A stretch of DNA of 64,000 nucleotides from Mayamaea pseudoterrestris (GCA_027923505.1 BROI01000015.1:724240-788239), one strand, 5' to 3'. Shown: positions 8,152 through 17,329, numbered from the stretch's first letter. Program-made: numbers and translations. The notes: generated by a model from the sequence alone, not told the origin.

Positions 8152-11100
8152 CCCTCCTTGCTCGTATCGACGACCTTTCTGAAACCATTATAGATGAACG
8201 CAGCATGCCTCGTATGCGTCTCCTCCTTGCAATTCTTTGACGTTATATCAGCAGGATTCTCTTCCGACTTGATGTACTCAAACTTGATCCGTTTCTCCGC
8301 CGTCAACTCCGTCAGGAACCGATGCCTAATGTCAATGTGCTTCGTCCTTTGTCCCACTTGATTATTATCTGCCAAGAATATCGCACCAGTGTTATCCGCA
8401 TGGATGATAGCTGGACTTGGAGGATCCTTGCCGATGATTTCCTTTAGCAAGTTCGACTCGAAGATGATTTCTTTTGCTTCTTCCGCTTGACCAACGTACT
8501 CGGCTTCAGTACTTGAAAGGGCAACGCTTCCTTGCTTCTTCGACTGCCAACTAACCAAACAATTACCGCCGACCGTTGTCAAGTTGCTATTGATGCTGCG
8601 CCGATCGTTCTTATCGGACGCCCAATCAGTGTCGGTGTATCCTTCCGGGCGCAAGTTCTCTGGCGTCCTCAACTTCAATGGCTTAGCGTTATGCTTTAGA
8701 TAGCCCATCAAGCGTGCCAACACCTTCCAATGCTCCTTTCCAGGGTTCGCCAAGTGCGACGACAAGTCTCTAACCGCGTTGCTGCAATCTGGATAGACCT
8801 TCCTCACAGCGAAGAGCACTTTGCCGATATGCTTTCGATACGCAGCCACGTTGATGATGCTTCCTTCGTTCTTCATCAAGACGCTCCCTCCTGCTGCTGG
8901 AGTTGGATAGAACTTGAGCTCCCTTCTGATATCTTTCTCGAACGCCGCTATCATCTCATCAGTATACTGCTTCATTGAGCACTCGAAGTACACGCCGTGC
9001 TCGTCCGATTTCAACTCGTAGTCCACGCCAAGGAATCGTTCCAACGGACCCAAGTCCTTGATCTCAACGTGCTGCTTGATCCAAGCTTTCAACTTGTCTG
9101 TCTCGCTTGTGTAGCCCGAGTTGATAACGTCGTCAACGTAAACCGTCACGATCAAGACCAGTTCGCCGTCGACATGCTTTAGAAAGACGCACGGATCCGC
9201 CTTCGACTGCACCAAGTTCATGTGCTTCGCATCCTTGAGCAGCTTGATAAAGTACTGCTGCCACAGCCTCGACGCGTTCACTTGTCCATACTGGGTCATC
9301 GACAGACGAATGCAGTGTGTCGTGCGATTGAATGTCCTTCCTTGCGACTCGCAATAGTCTTCGTAAAGGACTGGCGCCTCAATGTACAGCTCCGTCTCCG
9401 CTGGCGCTTGCAAGAATGCCGCGCACACATCGAACACTTCCGCCACTTTCCACATCTCCGTTTGCTTTGCATTGACTCGCTTGCCTGCGTCCAACTGCTT
9501 CTTCTTGTATAGCGACACACCAAGATGAGTGCGGATTGATTGATCGACTGGCGTCGACGCAAAACTCTCTTCAAAATCAATTCCTGGCACCATTTCGTAT
9601 CCAAGCACTGTATTCCTTACGCGCGCTTCAATCTCCTTTGTGATCGGATTCATCTTGTACGTAAAGACGTTCTTCGTTCCAAGTGTCTTTTGATTAGGAG
9701 GCCGAGGGACTTCAGTCCACGCTTTGCCATCAAACTTGCCATATTCAATGAACGTCGGCTGCTCCCAAGTGGCTCGATTCTGCTCATTGTACGCCTCCCT
9801 CCAGTTCTTTGGGACAGGCGGTGGAGATTTGCCTGAAACCACGGCAAAGACTAGATCTGCAAGGTTAACTGGATCCTCATGGTCACTTGTGATGGATCCT
9901 CCCTCCTCGATTGCAATCACGGGCGCGCCAGCCGGGCCCTCCTCGCCGCTAACGTCGCCAACTCCGATAGGTGCGCCACCATGTGCAAGTTGTTCTCCAG
10001 CTTCAATCTCCTCGGTTAAATCAACAACTGCTCCACGATCAATTACCTCGTTGAGTACGCGACCTTGCATCAACTGCTGTCCATGGTCAACTTCGATATC
10101 AGCAGCTGAATCCCTCCTCAAGGGAGCACCACGAGAACGAGTCATGATCGGCGAGCGTATCGGCACATTGCGCGGCGGGCGGGGGCCAGTGCGCGCCGGC
10201 GCAGTCGTGCCATCATCCTCCACTTTTCCATCCGGAGGCATTCCACCATGACCAAAGCTCCCCAACGATTCATCGTCAGATTCTTCAAAGAAACCGTCTT
10301 CATTGCCATCATCGTCGTCTCCTGTAGCCTTTTTAACAAAAGGATAGACCCAACGAACATCTTTTGTGGCAATCACTTTACGTGTGGATCGCTTGTAAAC
10401 CAAGCACGTTCCTGCAGCGTGGCGTGGAGCGTGTCCCACATAAAAGCATTCCTCCGCCTTGGGGACAAAATGGCGTTGATTCACCATGGGGATCTTGTAA
10501 TAACCACGCGCTCCAAAGGGAAGCAGATTCTTTGCTCGCACAGGCACAGTCTCTTTGAAAGGGGTGTAAGCGTCGGTATATCCAAGGCGCGGAATCAAAT
10601 TGTCCTTCACCGTCGCCAGCTCGAGGCAATTTCCCCACAGCGCCATCGTTTCAGCGTGGGTCAACTGATTCTCCTCAGCCATCATGCTTGCGTGTCCCTT
10701 GTTGCGGATTGTTGGAAACGCTCTCTCCACATGACCGTTCTGCATTGGCGTGTGAGGCGCCGTCTGCTCCATCTTGATTCCTCGAACCAAGCACGGCTCG
10801 TCAAGCAGCTCCCATTCCGGCGCGTTGTCGCAATGAAGAAAACGACAACGGAAGTCCTTCGCCTTTAACCAATCAATCAACGCAACAATCTGCTCGGTAA
10901 ACTTGTTCTTCTGAGCTCCGAAATAGCTCCACTTGCGACGAGTTGCATCATCGACGATCAAGCACCAGTAACGATTCTTGCCAAGAGACTCTTTATACGG
11001 ACTGCTCAAGTCTAGAAACAAACGCTCTCCAGGATGCTTTGCCTCTATCTCCGTCTTCTTCTTCACGTTCTGCGACTTAGCTTTCGCCTTCTCGCATGCA

Positions 11101-11246
11101 ACGCAAAAATCCAACGTGCCAACAAGCTTCCAACCAAATTGTTTCGCCATGAGCTTCAAGTGCGACATACCAACGTGTCCCAAGCGACAGTGCGCCTCGT
11201 TGATATCAATTCGACGCATGTGCGGCGCCGAAGAATCATCTTTCCC
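7971..11246 (-). CDS. copia Pol: integrase, reverse transcriptase, RNase H
   Basis: About 1,090 residues, entered by -1 frameshift from the protease ORF at 11240-11246. The integrase starts with an HHCC zinc site (AHCRLGHVGMSH...FCVACEKAK), then the DDE core: D in LFLDLSSP, D in HCDNAPEW, E in GHVERAF. The RT domain carries the substrate-side motif DVCAAFLQAPAE and the catalytic YVDD near residue 693. RNase H follows with DTDWASDK, STEAEY near 902 and HADNTGA. The domain order integrase before RT defines the copia superfamily. The frame is intact throughout, so the protein is probably functional. The C-terminal 60 residues are basic (KKPKRSKE) and are encoded by LTR sequence. The ORF's internal ATG at 11219 is not the likely start, because upstream residues GKDDSSAPH read in frame from the slip site. 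Confidence 0.92.
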   Translation of the reverse strand, partial: GKDDSSAPHMRRIDINEAHCRLGHVGMSHLKLMAKQFGWKLVGTLDFCVACEKAKAKSQNVKKKTEIEAKHPGERLFLDLSSPYKESLGKNRYWCLIVDDATRRKWSYFGAQKNKFTEQIVALIDWLKAKDFRCRFLHCDNAPEWELLDEPCLVRGIKMEQTAPHTPMQNGHVERAFPTIRNKGHASMMAEENQLTHAETMALWGNCLELATVKDNLIPRLGYTDAYTPFKETVPVRAKNLLPFGARGYYKIPMVNQRHFVPKAEECFYVGHAPRHAAGTCLVYKRSTRKVIATKDVRWVYPFVKKATGDDDDGNEDGFFEESDDESLGSFGHGGMPPDGKVEDDGTTAPARTGPRPPRNVPIRSPIMTRSRGAPLRRDSAADIEVDHGQQLMQGRVLNEVIDRGAVVDLTEEIEAGEQLAHGGAPIGVGDVSGEEGPAGAPVIAIEEGGSITSDHEDPVNLADLVFAVVSGKSPPPVPKNWREAYNEQNRATWEQPTFIEYGKFDGKAWTEVPRPPNQKTLGTKNVFTYKMNPITKEIEARVRNTVLGYEMVPGIDFEESFASTPVDQSIRTHLGVSLYKKKQLDAGKRVNAKQTEMWKVAEVFDVCAAFLQAPAETELYIEAPVLYEDYCESQGRTFNRTTHCIRLSMTQYGQVNASRLWQQYFIKLLKDAKHMNLVQSKADPCVFLKHVDGELVLIVTVYVDDVINSGYTSETDKLKAWIKQHVEIKDLGPLERFLGVDYELKSDEHGVYFECSMKQYTDEMIAAFEKDIRRELKFYPTPAAGGSVLMKNEGSIINVAAYRKHIGKVLFAVRKVYPDCSNAVRDLSSHLANPGKEHWKVLARLMGYLKHNAKPLKLRTPENLRPEGYTDTDWASDKNDRRSINSNLTTVGGNCLVSWQSKKQGSVALSSTEAEYVGQAEEAKEIIFESNLLKEIIGKDPPSPAIIHADNTGAIFLADNNQVGQRTKHIDIRHRFLTELTAEKRIKFEYIKSEENPADITSKNCKEETHTRHAAFIYNGFRKVVDTSKEGVVNSESSRCSDRLKDEDELANDEWTEVTRKKPKRSKESNKVRFNLNCKKSLRQSASLRG

Positions 11247-12148
11247 GCTATCGAGCGCTTCACCAGCATCTTCTCCAAGAAAAGAGATAACGAGCGCTTC
11301 GTCTGCTCGTCTCGCGATGCTTCCAAGTAAAAGAGTTTGCCGTCGGGGTCACATTCAAAGTTGATTCCACGCTCCCTTCCCTTCGGTGTTGTCCAGGCAA
11401 CTCGAATTTGCTCCTTGCTAACCGACTTGACGAAGCATCCTTTATCCAAGAGCTTGCTCAAACTGATAATATTGCGAGGAAACTGCGCCATGATCGGTAC
11501 CTCCGTCAAGACGAAACGAGTACCATCCTTCGTCACAAGCGGCAAGTCTCCCATCTGAGTTGCCACGCAGCGAGTTCCATCGGCAATGATCAAGGTACGG
11601 TTGCAAGCTCTCAAGTTCACCATCGCATCAGCGCAATGGACTCCGTGCGTTCCGCTGCCCGAGTCCAGCATGTACTTGTTGTCGTAAGCGTCGTCGCGAT
11701 CCGAGACTGCAAAAACCAAGTGCTTCTCCTCTTTGTCGACCTGCGATCCATTGGTAAGTGAATTGTTGTTATCGATGCTCTCGTTCGGGCGCAACAAGTC
11801 AGGCATCTCACTCGAATCATCGCTGTCATATCCACTCAGATTGCGAGGATTCAAACTCGGAATTGATGATCCGCTTTCAGTGCTTTCGTCGTCCCAATTC
11901 GTGTCGCACGGGACCGAATCGCCATCTTCGCTATCATTGAAGAAAGACCAGTCATCATCGTCTTCCTCAATCTCCATGGTCGAGCGCTGGTTGCAAATCC
12001 ATTCAAGCGCGCCCATTGGCTCTCCATACGGGGCTGACGTCAGGTGCACCTCCGTCGGCAACTCACACGACTCCTCTGACGTCACTGGCACCTCCATTGA
12101 CTGCTCCTTCATGACGGCCATCAACCAAGGATCCTCGTCCTCCGAGTC
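11156..12148 (-). CDS. copia protease ORF, in frame with Gag after a TAA
   Basis: This ORF directly follows the Gag stop codon (TAA at 12151-12149) in the same frame, so protease would be made by readthrough of that stop. The acidic linker (DDDDWSFFND, many Glu/Asp/Ser) leads to the aspartic protease motif YMLDSGSGTHGV near the middle. A typical retropepsin pattern follows (ADGTRCVATQMGDLPLV). No credible ATG lies at the frame's start, which supports expression as a Gag fusion. The zero frame ends at 11156, well past the slip site, with unconserved residues after it. Alternative: the TAA is a recent nonsense mutation in a former Gag-Pro ORF. Confidence 0.8.
   Translation of the reverse strand, partial: DSEDEDPWLMAVMKEQSMEVPVTSEESCELPTEVHLTSAPYGEPMGALEWICNQRSTMEIEEDDDDWSFFNDSEDGDSVPCDTNWDDESTESGSSIPSLNPRNLSGYDSDDSSEMPDLLRPNESIDNNNSLTNGSQVDKEEKHLVFAVSDRDDAYDNKYMLDSGSGTHGVHCADAMVNLRACNRTLIIADGTRCVATQMGDLPLVTKDGTRFVLTEVPIMAQFPRNIISLSKLLDKGCFVKSVSKEQIRVAWTTPKGRERGINFECDPDGKLFYLEASRDEQTKRSLSLFLEKMLVKRSIAGKMILRRRTCVELISTRRTVAWDTLVCRT
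11210..11246 (-). promoter_or_regulatory. -1 programmed frameshift signal
   Basis: Read on the minus strand: slippery heptamer G GGA AAG (11246-11240) in the correct zero frame of the protease ORF (GCG GGA AAG), a 7-base spacer (11239-11233), then an 8-bp stem TTCGGCGC/GCGTCGAA with one G-U pair and a 7-base loop (11232-11210). Slipping back one base gives GGG AAA GAT and continues without a break into the integrase zinc-binding region. Heptamer, spacer length and hairpin all match the classical X XXY YYZ type of signal. Confidence 0.8.
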
Positions 12149-13162
12149 TTACGCATTAGAGCGACTGCCTTGACTGCTGTTGCTCTTCTTCTTCGGGCAC
12201 TTGCTAGCGTAATGACCCTTCTCACCGCAAACGAAACAGGTAACTGTCTTCTTCTTGTCGCCGTTTCCTTTGCCGCCGCCGCCATTGTTCTTCGCGTTGC
12301 CGCCCTTCTCACCCTTGTCATCCTTCTTCTTGTCAGGACAATCGCGCTTGACATGACCAAACTTGTTACACTTGAAGCAGCGTTTCAATGGTGGCTTGCC
12401 AGGCCAAGTAGCTAACGCCAAGTCGTCGCCTTTCTTGCCTCCCTTGCCGCCTGGGTTTCCGCTCACTTTCCACTCCTCGACAATCAACTCCTTAAAGTCC
12501 TTCAAGGTAAACGTTTCCTTCATAACGTTGCCACGATGAGCCGAGCAGAAAGGCGCCCAAGCTGTCGAGCGCTGGAGACACTGGAAGATGGTCGACTTCT
12601 TCTGGTTTTCATCGTTCATGTACTTGGGATCGACGTCACCCAAGCGAGTGTTGGCAAGCTCAAGATCCGCCAACCAATCATGCGCCATTGTATAATTCCC
12701 CGGGACACAGTCAGAGTACTCTTTCTGGAGCTGCGGGAGATCTGATATCATGTTGCCAGCCTTGAACTCTTCCTTCAGGAGCTCCCACATGGCAAACGCG
12801 GTAGGCTGCGCGCTAACTCGACGCATCAGGGCATGATTCTCAATGCTATTGACGATAGCAGCTTGAGCTTTGGCGTTCATATCATGGAGACGCAACTCTT
12901 GGGTAGTCGCTTCGCGAGTGGTTTTCGTCCCAGTGCTTCTCCCGTTCGAATCCTTCTCCTCCTCCTCAACTTCCATCATGAGGAACTCCTCAGGACTCAA
13001 CAACTTGTGCTTTGCCAACTTAGACAAGTCCTTGTTCACCGCACCGAGCGCTCCCAACCCTTCAATCAACGCGAGGATCTGCGGCTTCCAGTCCTTCCGC
13101 GTCTCCTTCAACCCGTTCCACGGGACTTTGCGTAGGTTCTTGGCTTCCATGGTGCTTGGCAT
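12149..13162 (-). CDS. copia Gag with two zinc knuckles
   Basis: 337 residues from the ATG at 13162 (MPSTMEAK...); the frame is open upstream to 13285, but that part lies in the leader. The body is a UBN2/copia-type Gag: a WNGLKETRKDWKPQ start, LAKHKLLSPEEFLMM, then ALMRRVSAQPTAFAMWELL near residue 120-140. Two CCHC knuckles sit near the C-terminus (CFKCNKFGHVKRDC and CFVCGEKGHYASKC), separated by a Gly/Lys/Asn-rich linker. It forms the cytoplasmic particle and binds the RNA. The protein ends at TAA 12151-12149, and the protease follows in the same frame. Confidence 0.9.
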   Translation of the reverse strand: MPSTMEAKNLRKVPWNGLKETRKDWKPQILALIEGLGALGAVNKDLSKLAKHKLLSPEEFLMMEVEEEEKDSNGRSTGTKTTREATTQELRLHDMNAKAQAAIVNSIENHALMRRVSAQPTAFAMWELLKEEFKAGNMISDLPQLQKEYSDCVPGNYTMAHDWLADLELANTRLGDVDPKYMNDENQKKSTIFQCLQRSTAWAPFCSAHRGNVMKETFTLKDFKELIVEEWKVSGNPGGKGGKKGDDLALATWPGKPPLKRCFKCNKFGHVKRDCPDKKKDDKGEKGGNAKNNGGGGKGNGDKKKTVTCFVCGEKGHYASKCPKKKSNSSQGSRSNA

Positions 13163-13384
13163 CTTGTCTTGAATCCTTTCTAAGTCGAACGTTTTAAAAC
13201 GTGTTAGAAAGTACGGTGTACAATACCAAATAAAGACTCTGCAATTGCTAACGATACTCGATATTATGACCTTATTCTGTTGCAAACTACAATCGCTCCT
13301 CTCGCATCTTCAAGAGGTATCCTCTTCTGCAACTTGCCTCAAGTTGCGCTCAATATAGAGCATAAAGTAGCCATTAAGGCTGAC

Positions 13385-13573
13385 GTTTGCACTTAACCAC
13401 GTAAGCTTGCAGACTGACGCAAGCTCTTCTTGCAATTCAAGTTGAATCGCACCTTGTTGCTTTCTTTTAACCGTTTTGGCTTCTTGCGGGTTACCTCAGT
13501 CCACTCATCGTTAGCTAACTCATCCTCATCCTTAAGTCGGTCCGAGCACCGTGAAGACTCGCTATTCACAACA
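13385..13573 (-). repeat. 5' LTR of the copia element (part shared with 3' LTR)
   Basis: Right end TG at 13573 on the minus strand. The portion matching the truncated 3' LTR is 189 bases; the true LTR must extend further toward 13200-13290, but with no second complete copy I cannot place its end. A TGTTGCAAAC (about 13280) or TGTTAGAAAG (about 13203) start on the plus strand would each give a matching TG...CA end. Confidence 0.75.
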
Positions 13574-13763
13574 GAAGTCAATGCTAGTCAGTGCATGCAA
13601 AACATGTCGGATGCAATCTTCCGCTACCTTTCAAACAGTTCACTGCATTCCCAAAGACAATCTCTCCGACACCATGGTCAATGTACTACTCCATCAAGGA
13701 AAGCTATTAGGAGGTAAACCGGCGCCTCTGGAAGGTGAGTAAGGCTGCCTCGTCAAGGTTGAA

Positions 13764-14444
13764 CTATGTCTCAATGGCTTGGTTTTCCTGCTCAAATGAC
13801 CAGCAAATGCAATCAAGAATGCAGAGTTGCTGCAAGGGAGGTAACATCTTGTTTTGTTCTTGAATACAGTATGGATGAGCCAAAAAGTCTGGAGACAAGA
13901 CATAAAAATCAGTCGGCGAAGCAACACCCCAAGCATTCATTCCTTCCTGGATCAAGCCATTACAGAGCACTCCGTTCATGAGATTTGTCATGGCGGCGGC
14001 TTGTAGCTCCACTTCTTGGTCACCAATCCCATCAGTGACCAATGAAATGGTTGGCGCCGGCAAATCTAAATTTGAGCGATGAATGTCAGCAGTCACCGAT
14101 GCAAGAGCAGTCTGCTCCCCAGGGTCGACGTTGACAGACAAAGTAGAAGGATTCTGATTGAGTGTTTCCAGCAAACCCAAGCTACCGCTAGCAGCAGCAA
14201 CAGCAGCAGCAGCCACCAATGCAAAAGTAGTCTGCTCCACTTTGCTAGGGTTGACGTTGCCCGACAAAGTGAAAGGATTCTGATTGAATGTTTCCGGCAA
14301 ACCCAAGCTACCACTAACAGTTGCCAATGCAACAGCAGTCTGCTCCCCAGGTTCAATGTTGCCTGACAAAGTAAATTGGTTCAGATTGAGCATTTCCGGC
14401 AAACCCAACTGCTCCGCTTTGCTAGAGTCAACGTTGCCCAACAA
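13764..14444 (-). CDS. unknown repeat-containing ORF, copy 1
   Basis: 226 residues with no known domain. The N-terminal half is built from three related blocks beginning LGLPE/LGLLE (for example GSLGLPETFNQNPFTLSGNV), with Ala/Val-rich joints. The C-terminal 90 residues are non-repetitive, with conserved-looking Trp and Cys (SLVTDGIGDQEVELQ, LLQ...CICWSFEQENQ). Two more blocks of the same repeat lie upstream in another frame (14381-14620), so the original protein was probably longer and has a frame break near 14440. The same ORF is found in copy 2 (19199-19879). Confidence 0.4.
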   Translation of the reverse strand: MLGNVDSSKAEQLGLPEMLNLNQFTLSGNIEPGEQTAVALATVSGSLGLPETFNQNPFTLSGNVNPSKVEQTTFALVAAAAVAAASGSLGLLETLNQNPSTLSVNVDPGEQTALASVTADIHRSNLDLPAPTISLVTDGIGDQEVELQAAAMTNLMNGVLCNGLIQEGMNAWGVASPTDFYVLSPDFLAHPYCIQEQNKMLPPLQQLCILDCICWSFEQENQAIET

Positions 14445-14620
14445 AGCAAAGGATTCTGATTGAGCGTTTCCGGCAAACCCAAGCTACCAATAGCAGTAGC
14501 CAATGCAAAAGCAATCTGCTCCGCTTCGATAAGGCCAAAGCTGCACGACAAAGGGAAAGAATTCTGATTGCGCATTTCCAACAATGGCGGAGCCTTCTGC
14601 TTGAAACAAATGCCTAGCAC
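14079..14620. repeat. internal degenerate tandem repeats, copy 1
   Basis: Five degenerate units marked by TTTCCGGCAAACCCAA-like cores near 14169, 14293, 14396, 14469 and 14566. Unit length varies from about 73 to 124 bases because of short GCA-rich insertions. They encode the LGLPExxNQNPF blocks on the minus strand in more than one frame. The same array is in copy 2 (about 19514-20055). Confidence 0.6.
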
Positions 14621-14629
14621 TCTGAGTCG

Positions 14630-15607
14630 TCAAAATGGTTGCGTTGAAAGCACTTCCAATTCACCATTTTCACGGTGCGCATACAAGGCCTGCTGTGTTT
14701 TGCACCAGCATTGGAGAAACGATCCATTGACTAGCTCAAATGCCAAGGTTACAGTGTTTTGATGCTCTTTTGGCTGCTGGTACATGTTGCTCCATGAATC
14801 ATTGGCTTCGGTTTCTGCCCCCTCGTTAAAATTTCCTTGGCACTGCCTTTTTTGGGCATGCAAAGCTTTCTGCACGTTCTCCCCTTGTGTCTGGTGCGTC
14901 TCGATGCTACGTTTGCGAACGTCCATTGCCGGCTCAAGTGCAGCCATCTCACGTCGGTGTGCAGCATTACGCACTCCATCTCCATCATAATTTCCATGAA
15001 CTGTGGCAGCCACATGGGCAACAACTGGGGCCATAAAAGGAGCAGCACTGGGAGCCAGAAGAGAAGCAGCAGCTGCAGCTCCACCAAAAGCAAAAAGTCC
15101 AGCCACAACAACTAAATCCGCGTCTTTAGCAGCAGCTCGCTGAGTCGGAGCTGCAACAGGAGCCGGAGTGGCAGCCATAGGAGCATACACTTCTAGATCC
15201 AACATGTGACATTCAAATTTGCCATCCCAAGCATTTGGAATCTGCGTATATAAGTCATGGCAGCTATTGTTGTTGGAGTCGCTTAATTCTTCCTTTACGT
15301 CATCGTTGGAGTCATTATTGTCATCTTCCTGCCGCATATCGTGGACACGCAAGGGATCGTTCCAGTTCCAAGCAATTTGAATGCCAAGACCATTCAACTT
15401 GTCCAAGACACTCTCCTCGAAAGTCTTGGCAATCTTTATGATACGCAACCATTCAAGCCAGAGCGCCAAGGCATTCCATCCCTTGTTAAATGATACGTTG
15501 CAATGCCCATCTCGGCAAAATAGGCGAGTAGCTGCTTGTGCATGACCTCCTGGTGTTTGAAGTCTTTCTAGCACTAGCCACTGGAAGTGAAAACAGATCT
15601 GCATCAA
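14630..15607 (-). CDS. unknown 325-residue ORF, copy 1
   Basis: No family recognised. The start has Trp-rich text (WNALALWLEWLRIIKIAK) and then an acidic stretch of Asp/Asn/Glu (about 90-115). The middle is an Ala/Pro-rich, possibly membrane-associated segment (GLFAFGGAAAAASLLAPS). A charged helix precedes the tail. Copy 2 shares the first 286 residues but shifts frame near 20189 (one extra T), so this copy keeps the longer C-terminus, ending ELEVLSTQPF. Long conserved ORFs in both copies suggest it was coding when duplicated. Confidence 0.4.
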   Translation of the reverse strand: MMQICFHFQWLVLERLQTPGGHAQAATRLFCRDGHCNVSFNKGWNALALWLEWLRIIKIAKTFEESVLDKLNGLGIQIAWNWNDPLRVHDMRQEDDNNDSNDDVKEELSDSNNNSCHDLYTQIPNAWDGKFECHMLDLEVYAPMAATPAPVAAPTQRAAAKDADLVVVAGLFAFGGAAAAASLLAPSAAPFMAPVVAHVAATVHGNYDGDGVRNAAHRREMAALEPAMDVRKRSIETHQTQGENVQKALHAQKRQCQGNFNEGAETEANDSWSNMYQQPKEHQNTVTLAFELVNGSFLQCWCKTQQALYAHRENGELEVLSTQPF

Positions 15608-16136
15608 TCATTGTTTTGAGTCACTCGCGACTCAAATTGCCGACGCAAAATAGAGAGCACTGTCGTATTTGCCAACAATTCAGCTTGTGGTTCAGTCCAG
15701 TCACTTTGTTTTCACGCTGAGCAATTGTAAGCAAACTCAGCGAATACTTCCGTTTGCGTCAGCTGTGATGAGATACATGATCAGGGTCATCAATGTTGTC
15801 TTGCTTCTTGGACTTTGTCTTCTTGTTTGCTGTCGCATTTGGTGCATTGCGTGTGACTTTGTGGGTGTTCTTGCAATCGCGGTCCACTCAAAATTTTCTG
15901 CGCCACCAACGCAGGGGAGCCAGCCGACAATGCTTTCGTGCCAGACTCCTTTCGCGTGGCTTGTCTACCGAGCATACGTTACAGACAGATGATTGTAATT
16001 TGCAAATTGTAGCATATCAAGCTGCTGCACTTGTGGCAGTGAAGGGTAAAAGAAGCTCAATGAGCCAGTCATGGGTGATTTAAAGCAAAAATGATTGAAC
16101 CTAATTTGGATTAATAAATGTTGCTTTCATTTGAAG

Positions 16137-16545
16137 CTATCCGGCATCCGATCCATTCTCTTCTGTAGTGCTCTCATTGTTGTATTCATTGTCTGATCCA
16201 TCCCCATCAGCACTTTTGCTTTTGTCATGGTCTTCTTGCTCACCAGTCGCGGAGCAAAAACACTTCCACCAATTTCTCACGTGTAAATCCAACTTGATGA
16301 TGTTTGCAAATGAATGCAGCTGCGGACTGGTCTATAAACTTTACTTCATTTGACGCCGTAGCCGCGCCAGGTGCCTTCTTCGTGCCGCTTGATGTCGTTC
16401 CCCTCGTTGCAGTCTTGTGCTTGCCTGCTTTCTTTTTGCCTGGCAATGTCGCTGCTGGAGCCGCTACATATGACTTATGTTTCTTCTTTTGAACAGGCTG
16501 GTTGGCAGCCAAACGCTTCTGTTTTGTACTGCTTGGCGTAGGCAC
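16137..16545 (-). pseudogene. Lys/Ala-rich ORF, copy 1, frameshifted
   Basis: Counterpart of 21548-21955. It starts MPTPSS.KQKRLAANQ and is rich in Lys, Ala and Thr (KKKAGKHKTATRGTTS), like a DNA-binding tail. A single extra G near 16252 (CGCGGAGC against CGCGAGC in copy 2) shifts the frame after EVFLL, so the last 35 residues, an acidic tail in copy 2, are lost here. It lies in frame with the upstream ORF 16591-16842 across one TGA. Confidence 0.45.
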
Positions 16546-16590
16546 AATTGGCCTTGCAAGGACAAATGTGTATGGATACTGAATTGTAGC

Positions 16591-16842
16591 TCATCCATTC
16601 TTCACTGCAACAGTCTCATCAAGAGTCATTGATTCTTTCAGTTCCTCTGCAGTCAGCTTGACCCAGATGTCACCCATCTTACTTCTCCCGTCAGTCATCC
16701 CTTTAGTCACCAAAACATATGCATGATGAGTTTCTGGTGATGGGCCAATATGTTCCTCTACTCCAGAAGGCAAGTCTTCTATTGCACATGCTTGTATACT
16801 TGCATCAGTCATCTCATTGCAAACAATTTTTGGCCAAGTCAT
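16591..16842 (-). CDS. unknown short ORF truncated at the duplication edge, copy 1
   Basis: 83 residues; only the part after NEMTDASIQACAIEDL is shared with copy 2. The N-terminal residues (MTWPKIVC) come from the adjoining gag remnant, so this is a junction product and not the native start. The body (EEHIGPSPETHHAYVLVTKG...LTAEELKESM) is not recognised. The TGA after VKNG is at the same place in copy 2. Confidence 0.35.
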   Translation of the reverse strand: MTWPKIVCNEMTDASIQACAIEDLPSGVEEHIGPSPETHHAYVLVTKGMTDGRSKMGDIWVKLTAEELKESMTLDETVAVKNG

Positions 16843-17329
16843 TTGCTGTCATGATTGCATATTCGGCTTCGATCCATTGGAGCAGTTCGGCACCAGATTG
16901 ATTTTCAAATCCAAATCGGCGGTCGCGGCAACGTTCAATGTAGATTGGTTCAATCCACGCAATGATCCCTTGCTTGACACTTTTGAGGACTTCTTGATGA
17001 AGCGTATAACGAGCATGCGCTGCTTTCCAAGTGTTGGTAGCGTTGGTGATAGCCTGGTTGGTAGCGTTATTGGCAATGACAGGGCCATCACCAGGATTGG
17101 GTGGAACTTCGTAAGCCTCAGTACCTGGAAGGGCAAGATATTCGGCGGGTGGTAGAAAGGAGCCAAGATGACCATGGTTGCCTCCGCCAGCAGTAGTAGT
17201 GACAGTCATGAGGTTGGCATGGATCTTGGTGCAAAGGTTGGCACACGACCTGAAGTTGGGCCGGCCATTGATGGGTGTAAAACTATTGTGCGGCATTTGC
17301 TCGAGGAGGGAAAGGACGTTAGAGGACAT
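16814..17329 (-). pseudogene. copia Gag N-terminal fragment
   Basis: 171 residues resembling the start of diatom-type copia Gag. Signs are RPNFRSCANLCTKIHANL, the Gly/His turn TTTAGGGNHGHLGSF, PPAEYLALPGTEAYEVPPNP, and QGIIAWIEPIYIERCRDRR. It stops where the 3.2-kb duplication begins; the stop codon is formed at the junction. No other parts of this element are found beside it, so it is a fragment cut by the duplication or by the insertion of that segment. Confidence 0.6.

Larger units (their letters stand above)
7963..13573 (-). mobile_element. Ty1/copia retrotransposon with truncated 3' LTR
   Basis: Order on the minus strand: 5' LTR (right end 13573, TGTTGTGAATAG...), Gag (13162-12149), protease ORF (12148-11156), integrase-RT-RNase H ORF (to 7971), then a truncated 3' LTR. 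The two LTR segments (7963-8151 and 13385-13573, 189 bases) differ by about two bases by eye, so insertion was recent. Homology stops at 7963, inside the LTR, so the 3' end has been lost at the junction with the DIRS-like element and no target-site duplication can be checked. On the right the element abuts the first copy of the 3.2-kb duplication; the uninterrupted form of that flank is seen near 19000-19020. Confidence 0.9.
13574..16819. repeat. 3.2-kb direct duplication, copy 1
   Basis: Nearly identical to 19009-22229 over its whole length. Differences seen: a 25-base insertion here near 15617-15645 holding the palindrome TTGAGTC/GACTCAA, single-base indels near 14755 and 16252 that change frames, and scattered substitutions. 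The left end coincides with the copia insertion, so homology may originally have extended further left. The right end at 16819 abuts a gag remnant. All ORFs in it are on the minus strand. Confidence 0.9.

Noticed and set aside
13195-13300. Half-tRNA or tRNA 3'-end primer site for the 8-13.6 kb element
   Set aside because: No position gave both a paired anticodon stem and a TG LTR start; the best candidate (loop TTTAAAA before 13203) has mismatched stem bases.
13393-13581. 62-codon ORF left of the duplication
   Set aside because: It is the LTR-encoded copy of the Pol C-terminus in the 5' LTR, not a gene.
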